Positions 1 through 9,103 of a DNA stretch of 64,000 bases are shown here, in pieces. The position numbers and the translations under genes are program-made. This DNA comes from an uncultured Clostridia bacterium (GTDB taxonomy: Bacteria; Bacillota; Clostridia; Christensenellales; Borkfalkiaceae). Numbering within the stretch: position 1 is the stretch's first letter; each line of letters begins with the position of its first letter. Location: positions 151,443-215,442 of the forward strand of contig CAJFTM010000001.1 in the NCBI GenBank assembly GCA_904419945.1, in the 5' to 3' direction. The notes beneath the pieces are model-generated. The model was not told where the DNA came from, did not search any database, and saw nothing but the letters and a program-made list of their open reading frames with translations.

Positions 1-1858
<1,858 letters not shown>

Positions 1859-1886
1859 ACGGCTCGGTTTCGGGCAGGAGGGCGCC

Positions 1887-2303
1887 GTGCGTACATTTTT
1901 TCTTGAAATTATCACTCCGGAAAAGACATTTTTCCGCGGTGAAGTGGAGAGTATCAATATTCCCTCAGTCGGCGGGGCCTGCACGGTCATGGCGGGCCAT
2001 CAGCCCATGGTCTTTGCTGTCGAGCCGGGGGCGATCCGCATTACGGCAGACGGAAAAACGCGCGAAGCGTTTATGAGCGAGGGCTTTGTGGAGGTGCGCC
2101 CGGACGAGACGATTGCCTTTTCGCAGGCGGTCGAATGGCCGGAAGACATTAACGAGCGCCGGGCCGTCGATGCAAAGGAGAGGGCGGAGGAGCAGTTGCG
2201 GCGTAACCGAAGCGCAGCCGAATATCGCCTCAACAGAGTTGCGCTCGCGCGCGCGTTCGCGCGGCTGAAAGTCAAACATCACAATTACATGTCCGGAGAT
2301 TGA
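1887..2303 (+). CDS. atpC: ATP synthase F1 epsilon subunit
   Basis: Small stalk subunit (138 aa) with the two-part layout of the family: an N-terminal beta-sandwich (residues ~1-85, opening FFLEIITPEKTFFRGEV, with the GHQPM segment that corresponds to the usual GHAPL) and a C-terminal two-helix domain rich in Arg/Glu/Ala that can inhibit ATP hydrolysis. Start is GTG at 1887, placed 6-7 bases after CAGGAGG; there is no ATG alternative nearby. It closes the atp operon, and an intrinsic terminator lies just behind it. Confidence 0.95.
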   Translation: MRTFFLEIITPEKTFFRGEVESINIPSVGGACTVMAGHQPMVFAVEPGAIRITADGKTREAFMSEGFVEVRPDETIAFSQAVEWPEDINERRAVDAKERAEEQLRRNRSAAEYRLNRVALARAFARLKVKHHNYMSGD

Positions 2304-2307
2304 TGGA

Positions 2308-2344
2308 AAAGGGCGGGGCTTCACGGCTTTGCCCTTTATCTTTT
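2308..2344 (+). terminator. Intrinsic terminator of the atp operon
   Basis: AAAGGGC pairs with GCCCTTT around a GC-rich loop, followed by a T-rich run (TTTATCTTTT). It starts only 5 bases after the atpC stop. Confidence 0.7.
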
Positions 2345-2396
2345 GAAAAGGGATGGTGCGGCGGATCGTCATGGCGGGGATATGCGGGCGAATGAT

Positions 2397-2426
2397 TTGA
2401 CAAAGCGGGGCAAACCGTTATATAAT
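2397..2426 (+). promoter_or_regulatory. Promoter of the aconitase-like gene
   Basis: TTGACA (2397-2402), 18-base spacer, TATAAT (2421-2426): near-consensus vegetative promoter, located between the atp terminator and the hydratase start. Confidence 0.85.
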
Positions 2427-2469
2427 AGTATCATATCCATTTTATTTTTGCGTATAAGGAGACTTGGCA

Positions 2470-4698
2470 ATGATCAAACTCATCCGCGGCGGCTGCTATT
2501 ATATGGGCGGCGCGCTCGTTAAAGAAAGTCAGGCGTTTTTGACGGCTGATCAAAAAGAAGCGGCTCGTAAGGGCACGATGGCCTATCGTATTCTGCAAGC
2601 GCACAATCGCGGTTCGGAAGAAGACCTCAAGCTTAAATTTGATGCGATCGCTTCGCATGACATCACATATGTCGGCATCATCCAGACAGCGAAAGCGAGC
2701 GGGCTGAAGGAATTTCCTCTTTCTTATACGCTTACAAATTGCCATAATTCGCTCTGTGCGGTCGGCGGTACCATCAATGAAGACGACCACGTTTTCGGCC
2801 TATCTGCGGCAAAAAAATATGGGGCGAATTTTGTTCCGCCGCACATTGCGGTTATCCACCAGTATATGCGCGAGGTTGAGGCCCGCGTCGGCCGCATGAT
2901 CCTCGGCAGCGATTCGCATACCCGCTATGGTGCACTCGGTACGCTGGCGGTCGGGGAGGGCGGTCCCGAGCTCGTCAAACAGATCTTGAATAAGACGTAT
3001 GATATCAAGCGTCCGGAAACGGTTGCCGTGTATCTTCGCGGCAATTTAAAAAAGGGTGTCGGGCCGCAGGATGTCGCCATTGCCCTGTGCGGCGCCGTGT
3101 TTAAAAACGGTTTTGTCAAAAATAAGATCCTCGAATTTGTCGGCCCCGGCATCAAAAATCTCTCCATGGATTATCGAAACGGGATCGATGTCATGACGAC
3201 GGAGACGGCCTGCCTCTCTTCCATTTGGGAAACGGATGAAAAGACGCGCGAATATTATAAGATCCATGGCAGAGAGGAGGATTATAAGGAGCTGCATCCC
3301 TCCGATCCTGCATATTATGATTGCGGAATTACGATCAATTTGAGCACGATTGAGCCGATGATCGCGCTGCCCTTCCATCCGAGCAATGCATTTACCATTC
3401 GGGAGTTGCTTGCACATCCGCAAGAGATCCTTTCTGAGGTCGAAGCAGCTGGGCGCAAATTGCGCGGCGATGATAAATTTACTTTGACAGACAAGGTCCG
3501 TGACGGCGCGCTGTACGTCGATCAGGGTGTGATCGCCGGCTGTGCGGGCGGCATGTACGAGAATATCGCTGAAGCGTACGAGATTTTGAAAGGCGGCTCG
3601 ACGGGCGCGGGGGAATTTTCGCTCAGCGTCTATCCTTCCAGCCAGCCAGTCTTTAAAGCGCTCGTCGATAACGGCTATATCGGCGGCTTGATGGATGCGG
3701 GTGTCGTCGTCAAGACGGCATTCTGCGGGCCTTGTTTCGGTGCGGGGGATGTTCCCGCCAACAACGGCCTTTCGATCCGTCACACCACGCGTAACTTTGA
3801 GAGCCGCGAAGGGAGTAAACCGGCGCAGGGTCAGCTCTCGGCGGTCGCGCTCATGGATGCGCGCTCCATTGCGGCGACGGCTGCGAATGGCGGCAGACTG
3901 ACCCCTGCAACGGAGGCGGAATATACCAAAAAGGTCAAAAAGTATTTCTTCGATGCGGAGATCTACCGCAAGCGCGTCTATCGCGGCGCCGGTGAGGCGC
4001 ATCCGGAGGCGGAGCTCAAATACGGTCCGAATATCGCAGATTGGCCGGAGATGATCCCTCTCGGCCAAAATGTGCTCATCAAAGCTGTCAGCGTCATTAC
4101 AGATCCGGTCACGACGACGGACGAACTCATACCGTCGGGAGAAACTTCATCCTACCGCTCCAACCCGATGAAACTTGCAGAATTTGCGCTTTCCCGTAAA
4201 GATCCCGGTTATGTCGGCAGGGCAAAAGCGGTCAAGGCGGACGAGGATGTTCGCCGTGCGACGGGCGAGCTGCCGGAAGACGTTCTGCGTGATGTCGAGC
4301 CACTGCATATCCGCAAGGAGGGAACGATCTACGGCAGCTGTGTCGTTGCGGTCAAGCCGGGAGATGGTTCTGCGCGCGAACAGGCAGCTTCCTGTCAGCG
4401 CGTGCTGGGCGGGATTGCCAATATTGCTGAAGAGTATGCGACCAAGCGTTACCGCAGCAACTTGATCAACTGGGGAATGCTTCCTTTTACGGCCAAAAAG
4501 CTGCGTCTGTCTCTCGGCGATTACATTTATATTGAAGATATTGCCAAATACATTGCCGAGGGGGCGGAAAGCGTCCCGGCAAAGGTGCTCAGCGGTAAGA
4601 GCGTTAAAGATATTACGCTTACGCTCGGTTCTCTGACGCAGGATGAGCGCAGCATTATTTTAAAGGGCTGTCTTATCAATTTCAATGCTGCCCAATAA
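2470..4698 (+). CDS. Aconitase-superfamily hydratase (YbhJ-like)
   Basis: A 742-residue [4Fe-4S] dehydratase of the aconitase superfamily. Three cluster-type cysteines are visible: one in GCAGGMYEN (where aconitases have a SCTNS-type motif) and two in FCGPCFG. Other superfamily marks are GSDSHTRYGALG and, in the C-terminal swivel domain, NLINWGMLPF. The overall sequence resembles the unassigned E. coli YbhJ/'hydratase' group more than citric-cycle AcnA or LeuC, and no leuD or citrate gene is adjacent, so the substrate is unknown. The frame is open from TTG at 2464, but AAGGA (2456-2460) is spaced correctly for ATG at 2470, which I take as the start. It is a single-gene unit with its own promoter and terminator. 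Confidence 0.85.
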   Translation: MIKLIRGGCYYMGGALVKESQAFLTADQKEAARKGTMAYRILQAHNRGSEEDLKLKFDAIASHDITYVGIIQTAKASGLKEFPLSYTLTNCHNSLCAVGGTINEDDHVFGLSAAKKYGANFVPPHIAVIHQYMREVEARVGRMILGSDSHTRYGALGTLAVGEGGPELVKQILNKTYDIKRPETVAVYLRGNLKKGVGPQDVAIALCGAVFKNGFVKNKILEFVGPGIKNLSMDYRNGIDVMTTETACLSSIWETDEKTREYYKIHGREEDYKELHPSDPAYYDCGITINLSTIEPMIALPFHPSNAFTIRELLAHPQEILSEVEAAGRKLRGDDKFTLTDKVRDGALYVDQGVIAGCAGGMYENIAEAYEILKGGSTGAGEFSLSVYPSSQPVFKALVDNGYIGGLMDAGVVVKTAFCGPCFGAGDVPANNGLSIRHTTRNFESREGSKPAQGQLSAVALMDARSIAATAANGGRLTPATEAEYTKKVKKYFFDAEIYRKRVYRGAGEAHPEAELKYGPNIADWPEMIPLGQNVLIKAVSVITDPVTTTDELIPSGETSSYRSNPMKLAEFALSRKDPGYVGRAKAVKADEDVRRATGELPEDVLRDVEPLHIRKEGTIYGSCVVAVKPGDGSAREQAASCQRVLGGIANIAEEYATKRYRSNLINWGMLPFTAKKLRLSLGDYIYIEDIAKYIAEGAESVPAKVLSGKSVKDITLTLGSLTQDERSIILKGCLINFNAAQ

Positions 4699-4710
4699 TT
4701 GTATCAATAA

Positions 4711-4739
4711 AAAAGAACGCCCTATGGGCGTTTCTTTTC
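4711..4739 (+). terminator. Intrinsic terminator after the hydratase
   Basis: AAGAACGCCC-TAT-GGGCGTTTCTT hairpin followed by TTTT; compact stem with a 3-base loop. Confidence 0.8.
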
Positions 4740-4772
4740 ATCCACCGGTATTTGCAAAAGAGGAGGTATGGT

Positions 4773-5621
4773 ATGCTCTCTTTGGACGAATATAAAAAAA
4801 TAATCGATTTACGTTATAAACCCCGCCCTGCGGTGCATCTGAGCGAAGAGGAGAAGAGCGCCATCTGCGATGAAATGCTCGGCGTTCTTTTAGAGGAGCG
4901 CAATGAGATCGCTGCTTTCAGCTATCCATATACGATCAAGCGCGATCTTATTTGGGGATACCTAAATGAGCGTATGCCGAATCCCGTAACGCCGCGCTTT
5001 TTAGAGATCCAAGATAAGTTATTCCGGGCGGAGAGTATTGAGCGCGGCATTGTGAACGTTTCGGCGCTTGACTATAGGGAACGCATCGCTCTTTGGCAGG
5101 GAGATATTACCCGTTTGGATGCGGATGCGATCGTCAACGCGGCAAACAGTTCGCTGCTCGGCTGCTTTATCCCGCATCACAAATGTATCGATAATGTCAT
5201 TCATTCCCGCGCGGGCGTTCAGGTGCGCTTGGATTGTTCAAAAATCATGGGGGCACAGGGGGAGCCGGAACCTTCCGGATGCGCCAAGATCACGCTCGCC
5301 TATAATCTTCCATCTAAATATATCCTGCATACGGTTGGGCCGATGGTGGGGGTGCGCGTGACGGATGAGGATCGCCGAGTACTGCGCAACAGCTATCTTT
5401 CCTGCCTCAACTTGGCTCGTGAGATGGGGTTGCATACTGTAGCATTCTGTTGCATCTCGACGGGCATCTTCGGTTTTCCCGGTGACGAGGCGGCGGCGAT
5501 CGCTGTCGGTGCGGTCAAGGGATGGCTGCTCGAGGCGGGCAGCTATGATATGCGCGTTGTCTTTGATGTGTATTTGGATAAAGATTTTGCTATTTATCGC
5601 GACGTATTGCAAAATACCTGA
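4773..5621 (+). CDS. Zinc-dependent macrodomain protein (protein-ADP-ribose hydrolase)
   Basis: 282-residue protein with an N-terminal helical extension (residues 1-100) and a macrodomain (~101-282). Macrodomain marks: GDITRLDADAIVNAANSSL, and the glycine loop STGIFGFPGDEAA. The Zn-macro subgroup signature is present: C131, H135/H136 and C138 in GCFIPHHKC, the ligands that hold a catalytic zinc in the SauMacro/SpyMacro enzymes, which remove ADP-ribose from proteins. In staphylococci and streptococci these sit beside a SirTM sirtuin and lipoate genes; no such partner is next to this copy. The start is ATG at 4773 behind AGGAGG; the frame is open further upstream but without a ribosome site. 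Family call is strong, target unknown. Confidence 0.88.
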   Translation: MLSLDEYKKIIDLRYKPRPAVHLSEEEKSAICDEMLGVLLEERNEIAAFSYPYTIKRDLIWGYLNERMPNPVTPRFLEIQDKLFRAESIERGIVNVSALDYRERIALWQGDITRLDADAIVNAANSSLLGCFIPHHKCIDNVIHSRAGVQVRLDCSKIMGAQGEPEPSGCAKITLAYNLPSKYILHTVGPMVGVRVTDEDRRVLRNSYLSCLNLAREMGLHTVAFCCISTGIFGFPGDEAAAIAVGAVKGWLLEAGSYDMRVVFDVYLDKDFAIYRDVLQNT

Positions 5622-5629
5622 TCGTTCGG

Positions 5630-5836
5630 TTATGTTTGCCGCAGAATGGGGCGCAGATGCGGCATGTGCGGCAAAGTGCGCAGGGGCGGCAGTTTGTGGG
5701 GGAAAAACCCGGCAGCGACGGCCGGAACTTGCGGTGCGGCATTTGCTTCTGTTCCGTAATTTTCTGCGATCAGAATGGCGGCACACAGGCAGATACCAAT
5801 GGCGGCAAGCAGCAATATTTTTTTGAGCATATCCAT
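5630..5836 (-). CDS. Possible small membrane-anchored or secreted peptide
   Basis: A minus-strand reading frame of about 68 codons begins MDMLKKILLLAAIGICLCAAIL, which looks like a signal peptide or membrane anchor, followed by a proline/histidine-rich tail (PHKLPPLRTLPHMPHL). No good ribosome site or promoter was found for it; an earlier in-frame ATG exists at 5854. Its stop lies only 9 bases from the end of the macrodomain gene, so the two would converge. A perfect GCATAG-AA-CTATGC palindrome (5851-5864) sits at its 5' side. It may be a chance frame; the leader-like N-terminus is the only positive sign. Confidence 0.3.
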   Translation of the reverse strand: MDMLKKILLLAAIGICLCAAILIAENYGTEANAAPQVPAVAAGFFPHKLPPLRTLPHMPHLRPILRQT

Positions 5837-5934
5837 ATTTTGCTTTGTTTGCATAGAACTATGCGTGATATAAGACTGGGATCATTGAACTGATTGCGGA
5901 ACGTATTCGGCTCGCTTTTTGGATATGTATTTGC

Positions 5935-5963
5935 TTGCATTTTGCAAGAGAAGACGTTATAAT
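5935..5963 (+). promoter_or_regulatory. Promoter of the TM1266-ABC transporter operon
   Basis: TTGCAT (5935-5940), 17-base spacer, perfect TATAAT (5958-5963). Transcription would start near 5970, giving a leader of about 118 bases before the first gene. Confidence 0.85.
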
Positions 5964-5969
5964 CTATTG

Positions 5970-6087
5970 TACTGGAATCGAATAAGCCTGAATCAAAGGG
6001 TTCGCCCGACGGTAAAGGATCGCAGATAGTCGTATTATGATTATGCGGCCAAGCCTCCTTTTGCCGAACGGGCAAAGGAGGTTTTTT
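5970..6087 (+). promoter_or_regulatory. Structured 5' leader with attenuator (riboswitch candidate)
   Basis: The leader of the TM1266-type gene contains local hairpins (GAATC/GGTTC at 5989-6002; CGTAT/ATGCG near 6031-6047) and ends in a strong terminator hairpin (6051-6087). The 3' arm of that hairpin contains AAAGGAGG, the only Shine-Dalgarno for the gene, and its U-run touches the ATG. Termination and translation would therefore be controlled by the same fold. I do not recognise the consensus of TPP, c-di-GMP, THF, SAM, fluoride, preQ1 or ZTP riboswitches. The HMP-PP riboswitch class, known to be embedded in a terminator, is an alternative I could not test. Confidence 0.6.
6051..6087 (+). 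terminator. Leader terminator that sequesters the Shine-Dalgarno
   Basis: GCCTCCTTT(T)GCC pairs with GGCAAAGGAGG across a GAACG loop (11 GC-rich pairs, one bulged T, extended by A/U pairs), followed by six T residues directly in front of the ATG at 6088. Confidence 0.85.
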
Positions 6088-6336
6088 ATGTCGGAAAACA
6101 GGGTGGCTGTCGTCAGTTTGATCGTCGAAGATACGGAGCATGTGGATCGGCTGAATGCGGTGCTGCACGAATATGGCGGATATATCATCGGGCGTATGGG
6201 TATCCCATATCATGCAAAGAATATTTCGGTGCTGTCCGTCGTTATGGATGCTCCGCAGGAAGCGATCAATGCGCTTACCGGTAAGCTGGGTATGATCGGC
6301 GGCGTTTCGGCTAAGACGCTCTTTTCTAAATTTTGA
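6088..6336 (+). CDS. TM1266-family regulator (iron-only hydrogenase system, ACT-like)
   Basis: 82-residue protein of the TM1266/'iron-only hydrogenase system putative regulator' family, small ferredoxin-fold (ACT/NikR-C-like) proteins usually encoded beside [FeFe]-hydrogenase maturation genes. The family's central block is clear: HEYGGYIIGRMGIPY, then ISVLSVVMDAP and GGVSAKT near the C-terminus. It lacks a DNA-binding domain, so it may act as a small-molecule sensor bound to other proteins. Here it is the first gene of an operon with an ABC importer instead of hydE/F/G. Its ribosome binding site lies inside a terminator stem. Family call strong, role inferred. Confidence 0.85.
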   Translation: MSENRVAVVSLIVEDTEHVDRLNAVLHEYGGYIIGRMGIPYHAKNISVLSVVMDAPQEAINALTGKLGMIGGVSAKTLFSKF

Positions 6337-6369
6337 TTTTTTGTAAAAACAACAGGGAGTTTTGGAATT

Positions 6370-7440
6370 ATGAAAAAATTTTTGTCAGTGGCGCTCTCCG
6401 CGCTTATCCTCGCCTTCGGCACAGTGTTTTTTGCGGCATGCAACATAGATCCGGATGATCCGAACGATCAGCATGGAGATAATCCCGGAGGAACGGAGGA
6501 GCCCGTCGTCGCCGATATCTATGCGCCTGATGGCGCGCCCGCGTTGGCTCTTGCGCAGCTGATGAGCGAAGAGATGCAGTTCGGCGGCGATGTCACTTAC
6601 AACGTCGTAGACGCATCGACCATCCAGACCTTTGTCACCGGCAGAGAGCCGCAGGCGGAGCTGGCGATCCTGCCCGTCAACCTCGCGGCAAAGCTGCTCG
6701 GAACGGGGGAGACTTATCAGATGCTCGGCACCGTCACGCACGGAAACCTGTATATCCTCGCAAAGACGGGCGATACGCAGATCACGCAAGCCAACATCAA
6801 GGAGATGTTCGAGGGCAAAAAGGTCGGTTGCCTGCAGTTGAACAACTTTGTCGGCTATATCCTGCGCACTGTCCTCAACAATGCGGGCGTCAAGTTTGAG
6901 GTCAGGCAGGACAAGGAGGAATCGAACGGGACGATGGACACCGCTTATTTGTACGACGTGACTGGTACCGAGATCACGCCCGCCGCCGATTATGACCTGA
7001 TGATCGCCGCGGAGCCGGCTGTCCATAAAAAGACGACCGCCACCTCTTTGAAGGTCGTTGGCGACCTGCAGGCGCTGTACGGGGAGAATGGATACCCGCA
7101 GGCAGTCCTCGTAGCAAAGAAGACGCTTATCGAGGAGTCGCCTGACTTTATCGGTAATTTCGTCAAAGCGGTGGATGCGAACGCGGAATGGATCAAGACG
7201 GCGGACGCTCAGACGATCTATGACGCCGTGCAGGAAAACTACGGAGCGACGCCTACTTTTGCGGTGACCGATCTTACGGCGGAAGTCATCGCGCGCTGCG
7301 CTATCCGCTTTGAGGCGTCGGTGGAGTGTGCGCAGAGCGTCAAGACCATCCTCGCTGAACTTTCTGAGGCTGCAGACCAGACCTTTACAGTAACGGATGC
7401 CTTCTTCTACGGATTGGAGGAGGACCTGACGCAATCGTGA
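6370..7440 (+). CDS. ABC transporter substrate-binding lipoprotein (NMT1/SsuA-like)
   Basis: 356-residue extracytoplasmic solute-binding protein. It begins with a lipoprotein signal peptide (MKKFLSVALSALILAFG) and a lipobox ending FFAAC at C24, followed by an Asp/Gly/Asn-rich linker, then a two-lobe binding domain opening with IYAPDGAPALALAQLM. That start and the later AAEPAVHKK segment match the NMT1/ThiY/SsuA type of binding protein (nitrate, sulfonate, taurine or thiamine-precursor importers). The ligand is not readable. The stop codon overlaps the permease start by 4 bases, and TM1266 precedes it by 33 bases, so the genes form one transcription unit. Confidence 0.85.
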   Translation: MKKFLSVALSALILAFGTVFFAACNIDPDDPNDQHGDNPGGTEEPVVADIYAPDGAPALALAQLMSEEMQFGGDVTYNVVDASTIQTFVTGREPQAELAILPVNLAAKLLGTGETYQMLGTVTHGNLYILAKTGDTQITQANIKEMFEGKKVGCLQLNNFVGYILRTVLNNAGVKFEVRQDKEESNGTMDTAYLYDVTGTEITPAADYDLMIAAEPAVHKKTTATSLKVVGDLQALYGENGYPQAVLVAKKTLIEESPDFIGNFVKAVDANAEWIKTADAQTIYDAVQENYGATPTFAVTDLTAEVIARCAIRFEASVECAQSVKTILAELSEAADQTFTVTDAFFYGLEEDLTQS

Positions 7441-8228
7441 AGATGCGCGCGTTCTTTGCAAGCAAACAATTTAATTATATCTTTTCTGTGCTCGCGATCC
7501 TCGCGATGTGGGCAGTATGGCTGATTGCCTACGCCGTCGTCGGCAATGATTATATCGTGCCTTCCTTTGCGGATACGATGCGCAGGCTGGGAGAGCTCCT
7601 CACCGAGAGCTTTTTTTGGCGTTCTTTTGGGATGACACTCGCGCGCGCCGTCGAGGGGTGGCTGCTGGCGTTCGGCTGCGCCGTCGTCGGCATCGCATTG
7701 GGGGCGCTGAGTGAAAAGTTCCGTTTCTTTCTCGGGCCTTTTGTCGCGGTGTTGCGCGTGATCCCTACCCTCGCGGTCACCCTCATGCTGCTCCTTTGGT
7801 CGTCCGCGAACACCGTCCCCGTCATCGTCACTTTCATGATGCTCTTCCCCGTCTCCTATGCGCAGCTCGGTGCGGCGTATCGCGCCGTGGATGTGCAGTT
7901 GCTGGAGATGGCGGATGTGTACGGCCTTTCCCGCACGGATCGCATCTTCCGCATCGCCGTCCCGCAGATGCTGCCCGCGCTCTTTTCGCAGGCGGGGCCT
8001 AACCTCTCTCTCGCGATCAAGGTGGCGGTTTCCGCGGAGGTTTTGGCAAGGACATATATTTCGATGGGTGGGATCCTGGCCGATGCGAACGGTACCCTCG
8101 AGATCGCGCGCATGTTTGCCGTCACCCTCGTCCTGCTCATCTCGGGTGGACTGATCGAATTTGCCCTCGGTCATCTCACGCGCATCACAGACCGCTGGAC
8201 ACATGGGCGCGGCAAGGAGGGGGTATGA
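7437..8228 (+). CDS. ABC transporter permease (nitrate/sulfonate/taurine type)
   Basis: 263-residue integral membrane permease of the BPD_transp_1 fold, with about six hydrophobic segments. The permease coupling loop that docks on the ATPase can be placed around residues 155-185 (LEMADVYGLSRTDRIFRIAVPQMLPALF; EAA-type motif with the conserved G). Translation probably starts at GTG 7437, overlapping the end of the binding protein; an ATG at 7443 is the alternative. The end overlaps the ATPase start, giving a tightly coupled SBP-permease-ATPase set. Confidence 0.87.
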   Translation: MKMRAFFASKQFNYIFSVLAILAMWAVWLIAYAVVGNDYIVPSFADTMRRLGELLTESFFWRSFGMTLARAVEGWLLAFGCAVVGIALGALSEKFRFFLGPFVAVLRVIPTLAVTLMLLLWSSANTVPVIVTFMMLFPVSYAQLGAAYRAVDVQLLEMADVYGLSRTDRIFRIAVPQMLPALFSQAGPNLSLAIKVAVSAEVLARTYISMGGILADANGTLEIARMFAVTLVLLISGGLIEFALGHLTRITDRWTHGRGKEGV

Positions 8229-8902
8229 TCGAACTTCGCAACATTACGCAAAAATATGGCTCCCTCGCTGTGTACAGCGATTTTTCTCTCTCTTTGGAGG
8301 AGGAAAAAATCACCTGTATCCTCGGTGCAAGTGGCTGCGGCAAGACGACGCTCTTGAATATGCTCGCGGGGCTGCTGCCTTTTTCGGGAACGATCGAACC
8401 GATACAGCCGTGCTCCTATATTTTCCAGCAGCCGCGCCTTGTTCCGAACCTTACTGTGTCCGGCAATCTGCGCTTAGTCTGCAGGGATGCCGCGCGCGTT
8501 GCGGATATGCTGGCTCGCGTTGGCCTCAAGGATAAGGCGAATGCCTATCCGGTCGAACTTTCTGGCGGGCAGGCGCAGCGCGTCTCTGTTGCACGCGCGT
8601 TTTTGCATCCATCCAAACTGCTGCTGATGGATGAACCGTTTTCCTCACTCGACACGGCTTTGAAGATCCGCCTGATGAGTCTGTTCGGGGATATTTGGCG
8701 GGAAGAACGCCGTACTGTTCTGTTTGTGACACACGATGTGGAAGAGGCATATATGCTTGCGCACCGCGCGATCGTGTTGCGCGGCGGTAAAATCGCGGCA
8801 GATATCGATTGTGGGGACGGGCCGTTTCCGCGCCCGTATGGACAGGGGGCGGCTGTAAAAGATTCCCTTCTCGCGGCGCTTTTTGCAGACCGAGAGGAAT
8901 AA
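8225..8902 (+). CDS. ABC transporter ATP-binding protein (SsuB/TauB type)
   Basis: 225-residue ATPase. Walker A GASGCGKTT (~35-43), Q-loop IFQQPRLVPN, signature LSGGQAQRVSVARA, Walker B LLLMDEPF and the switch histidine in VTHDVEEA are all intact, so it should power the adjacent importer. It is shorter than most SsuB/TauB proteins (~250 aa). Start ATG at 8225 overlaps the permease stop. The operon closes with a strong terminator at 8942. Confidence 0.9.
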   Translation: MIELRNITQKYGSLAVYSDFSLSLEEEKITCILGASGCGKTTLLNMLAGLLPFSGTIEPIQPCSYIFQQPRLVPNLTVSGNLRLVCRDAARVADMLARVGLKDKANAYPVELSGGQAQRVSVARAFLHPSKLLLMDEPFSSLDTALKIRLMSLFGDIWREERRTVLFVTHDVEEAYMLAHRAIVLRGGKIAADIDCGDGPFPRPYGQGAAVKDSLLAALFADREE

Positions 8903-8941
8903 ATGTGGGTTTATGGGACATATGTTCCCTATGACGATCTG

Positions 8942-8966
8942 CGGGCGGCAGTTGCCGCCCGTTTTA
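8942..8966 (+). terminator. Terminator of the TM1266-ABC operon
   Basis: CGGGCGGCA-GT-TGCCGCCCG perfect hairpin followed by TTTTAT. Confidence 0.85.
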
Positions 8967-9045
8967 TATGTCTCGGATCGGGGACCGTTGTCTTGCTGAT
9001 TTTATACGGGGGAAAATATTCACAAATGTTTTTGATGCCGATCGA

Positions 9046-9074
9046 TTGAAAAATTGCGGCAGATGTGTTATACT
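9046..9074 (+). promoter_or_regulatory. Promoter of the HAD phosphatase gene
   Basis: TTGAAA (9046-9051), 17-base spacer, TATACT (9069-9074). It places the upstream in-frame GTG at 9065 inside the -10 region and so excludes it as a start. Confidence 0.75.
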
Positions 9075-9103
9075 GTAAAAAACTGCAAGGAAGGGCCGTG
9101 AAC

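Noticed and set aside
5970-6050. TPP riboswitch before the NMT1-like transporter operon
   Set aside because: The CTGAGA and ACCTGATCTGGATAATGCCAGCG-type core segments are absent.
9065-9103. Upstream GTG start for the HAD phosphatase
   Set aside because: GTG 9065 lies in the -10 region of the gene's own promoter and would give 13 residues not seen in the family.
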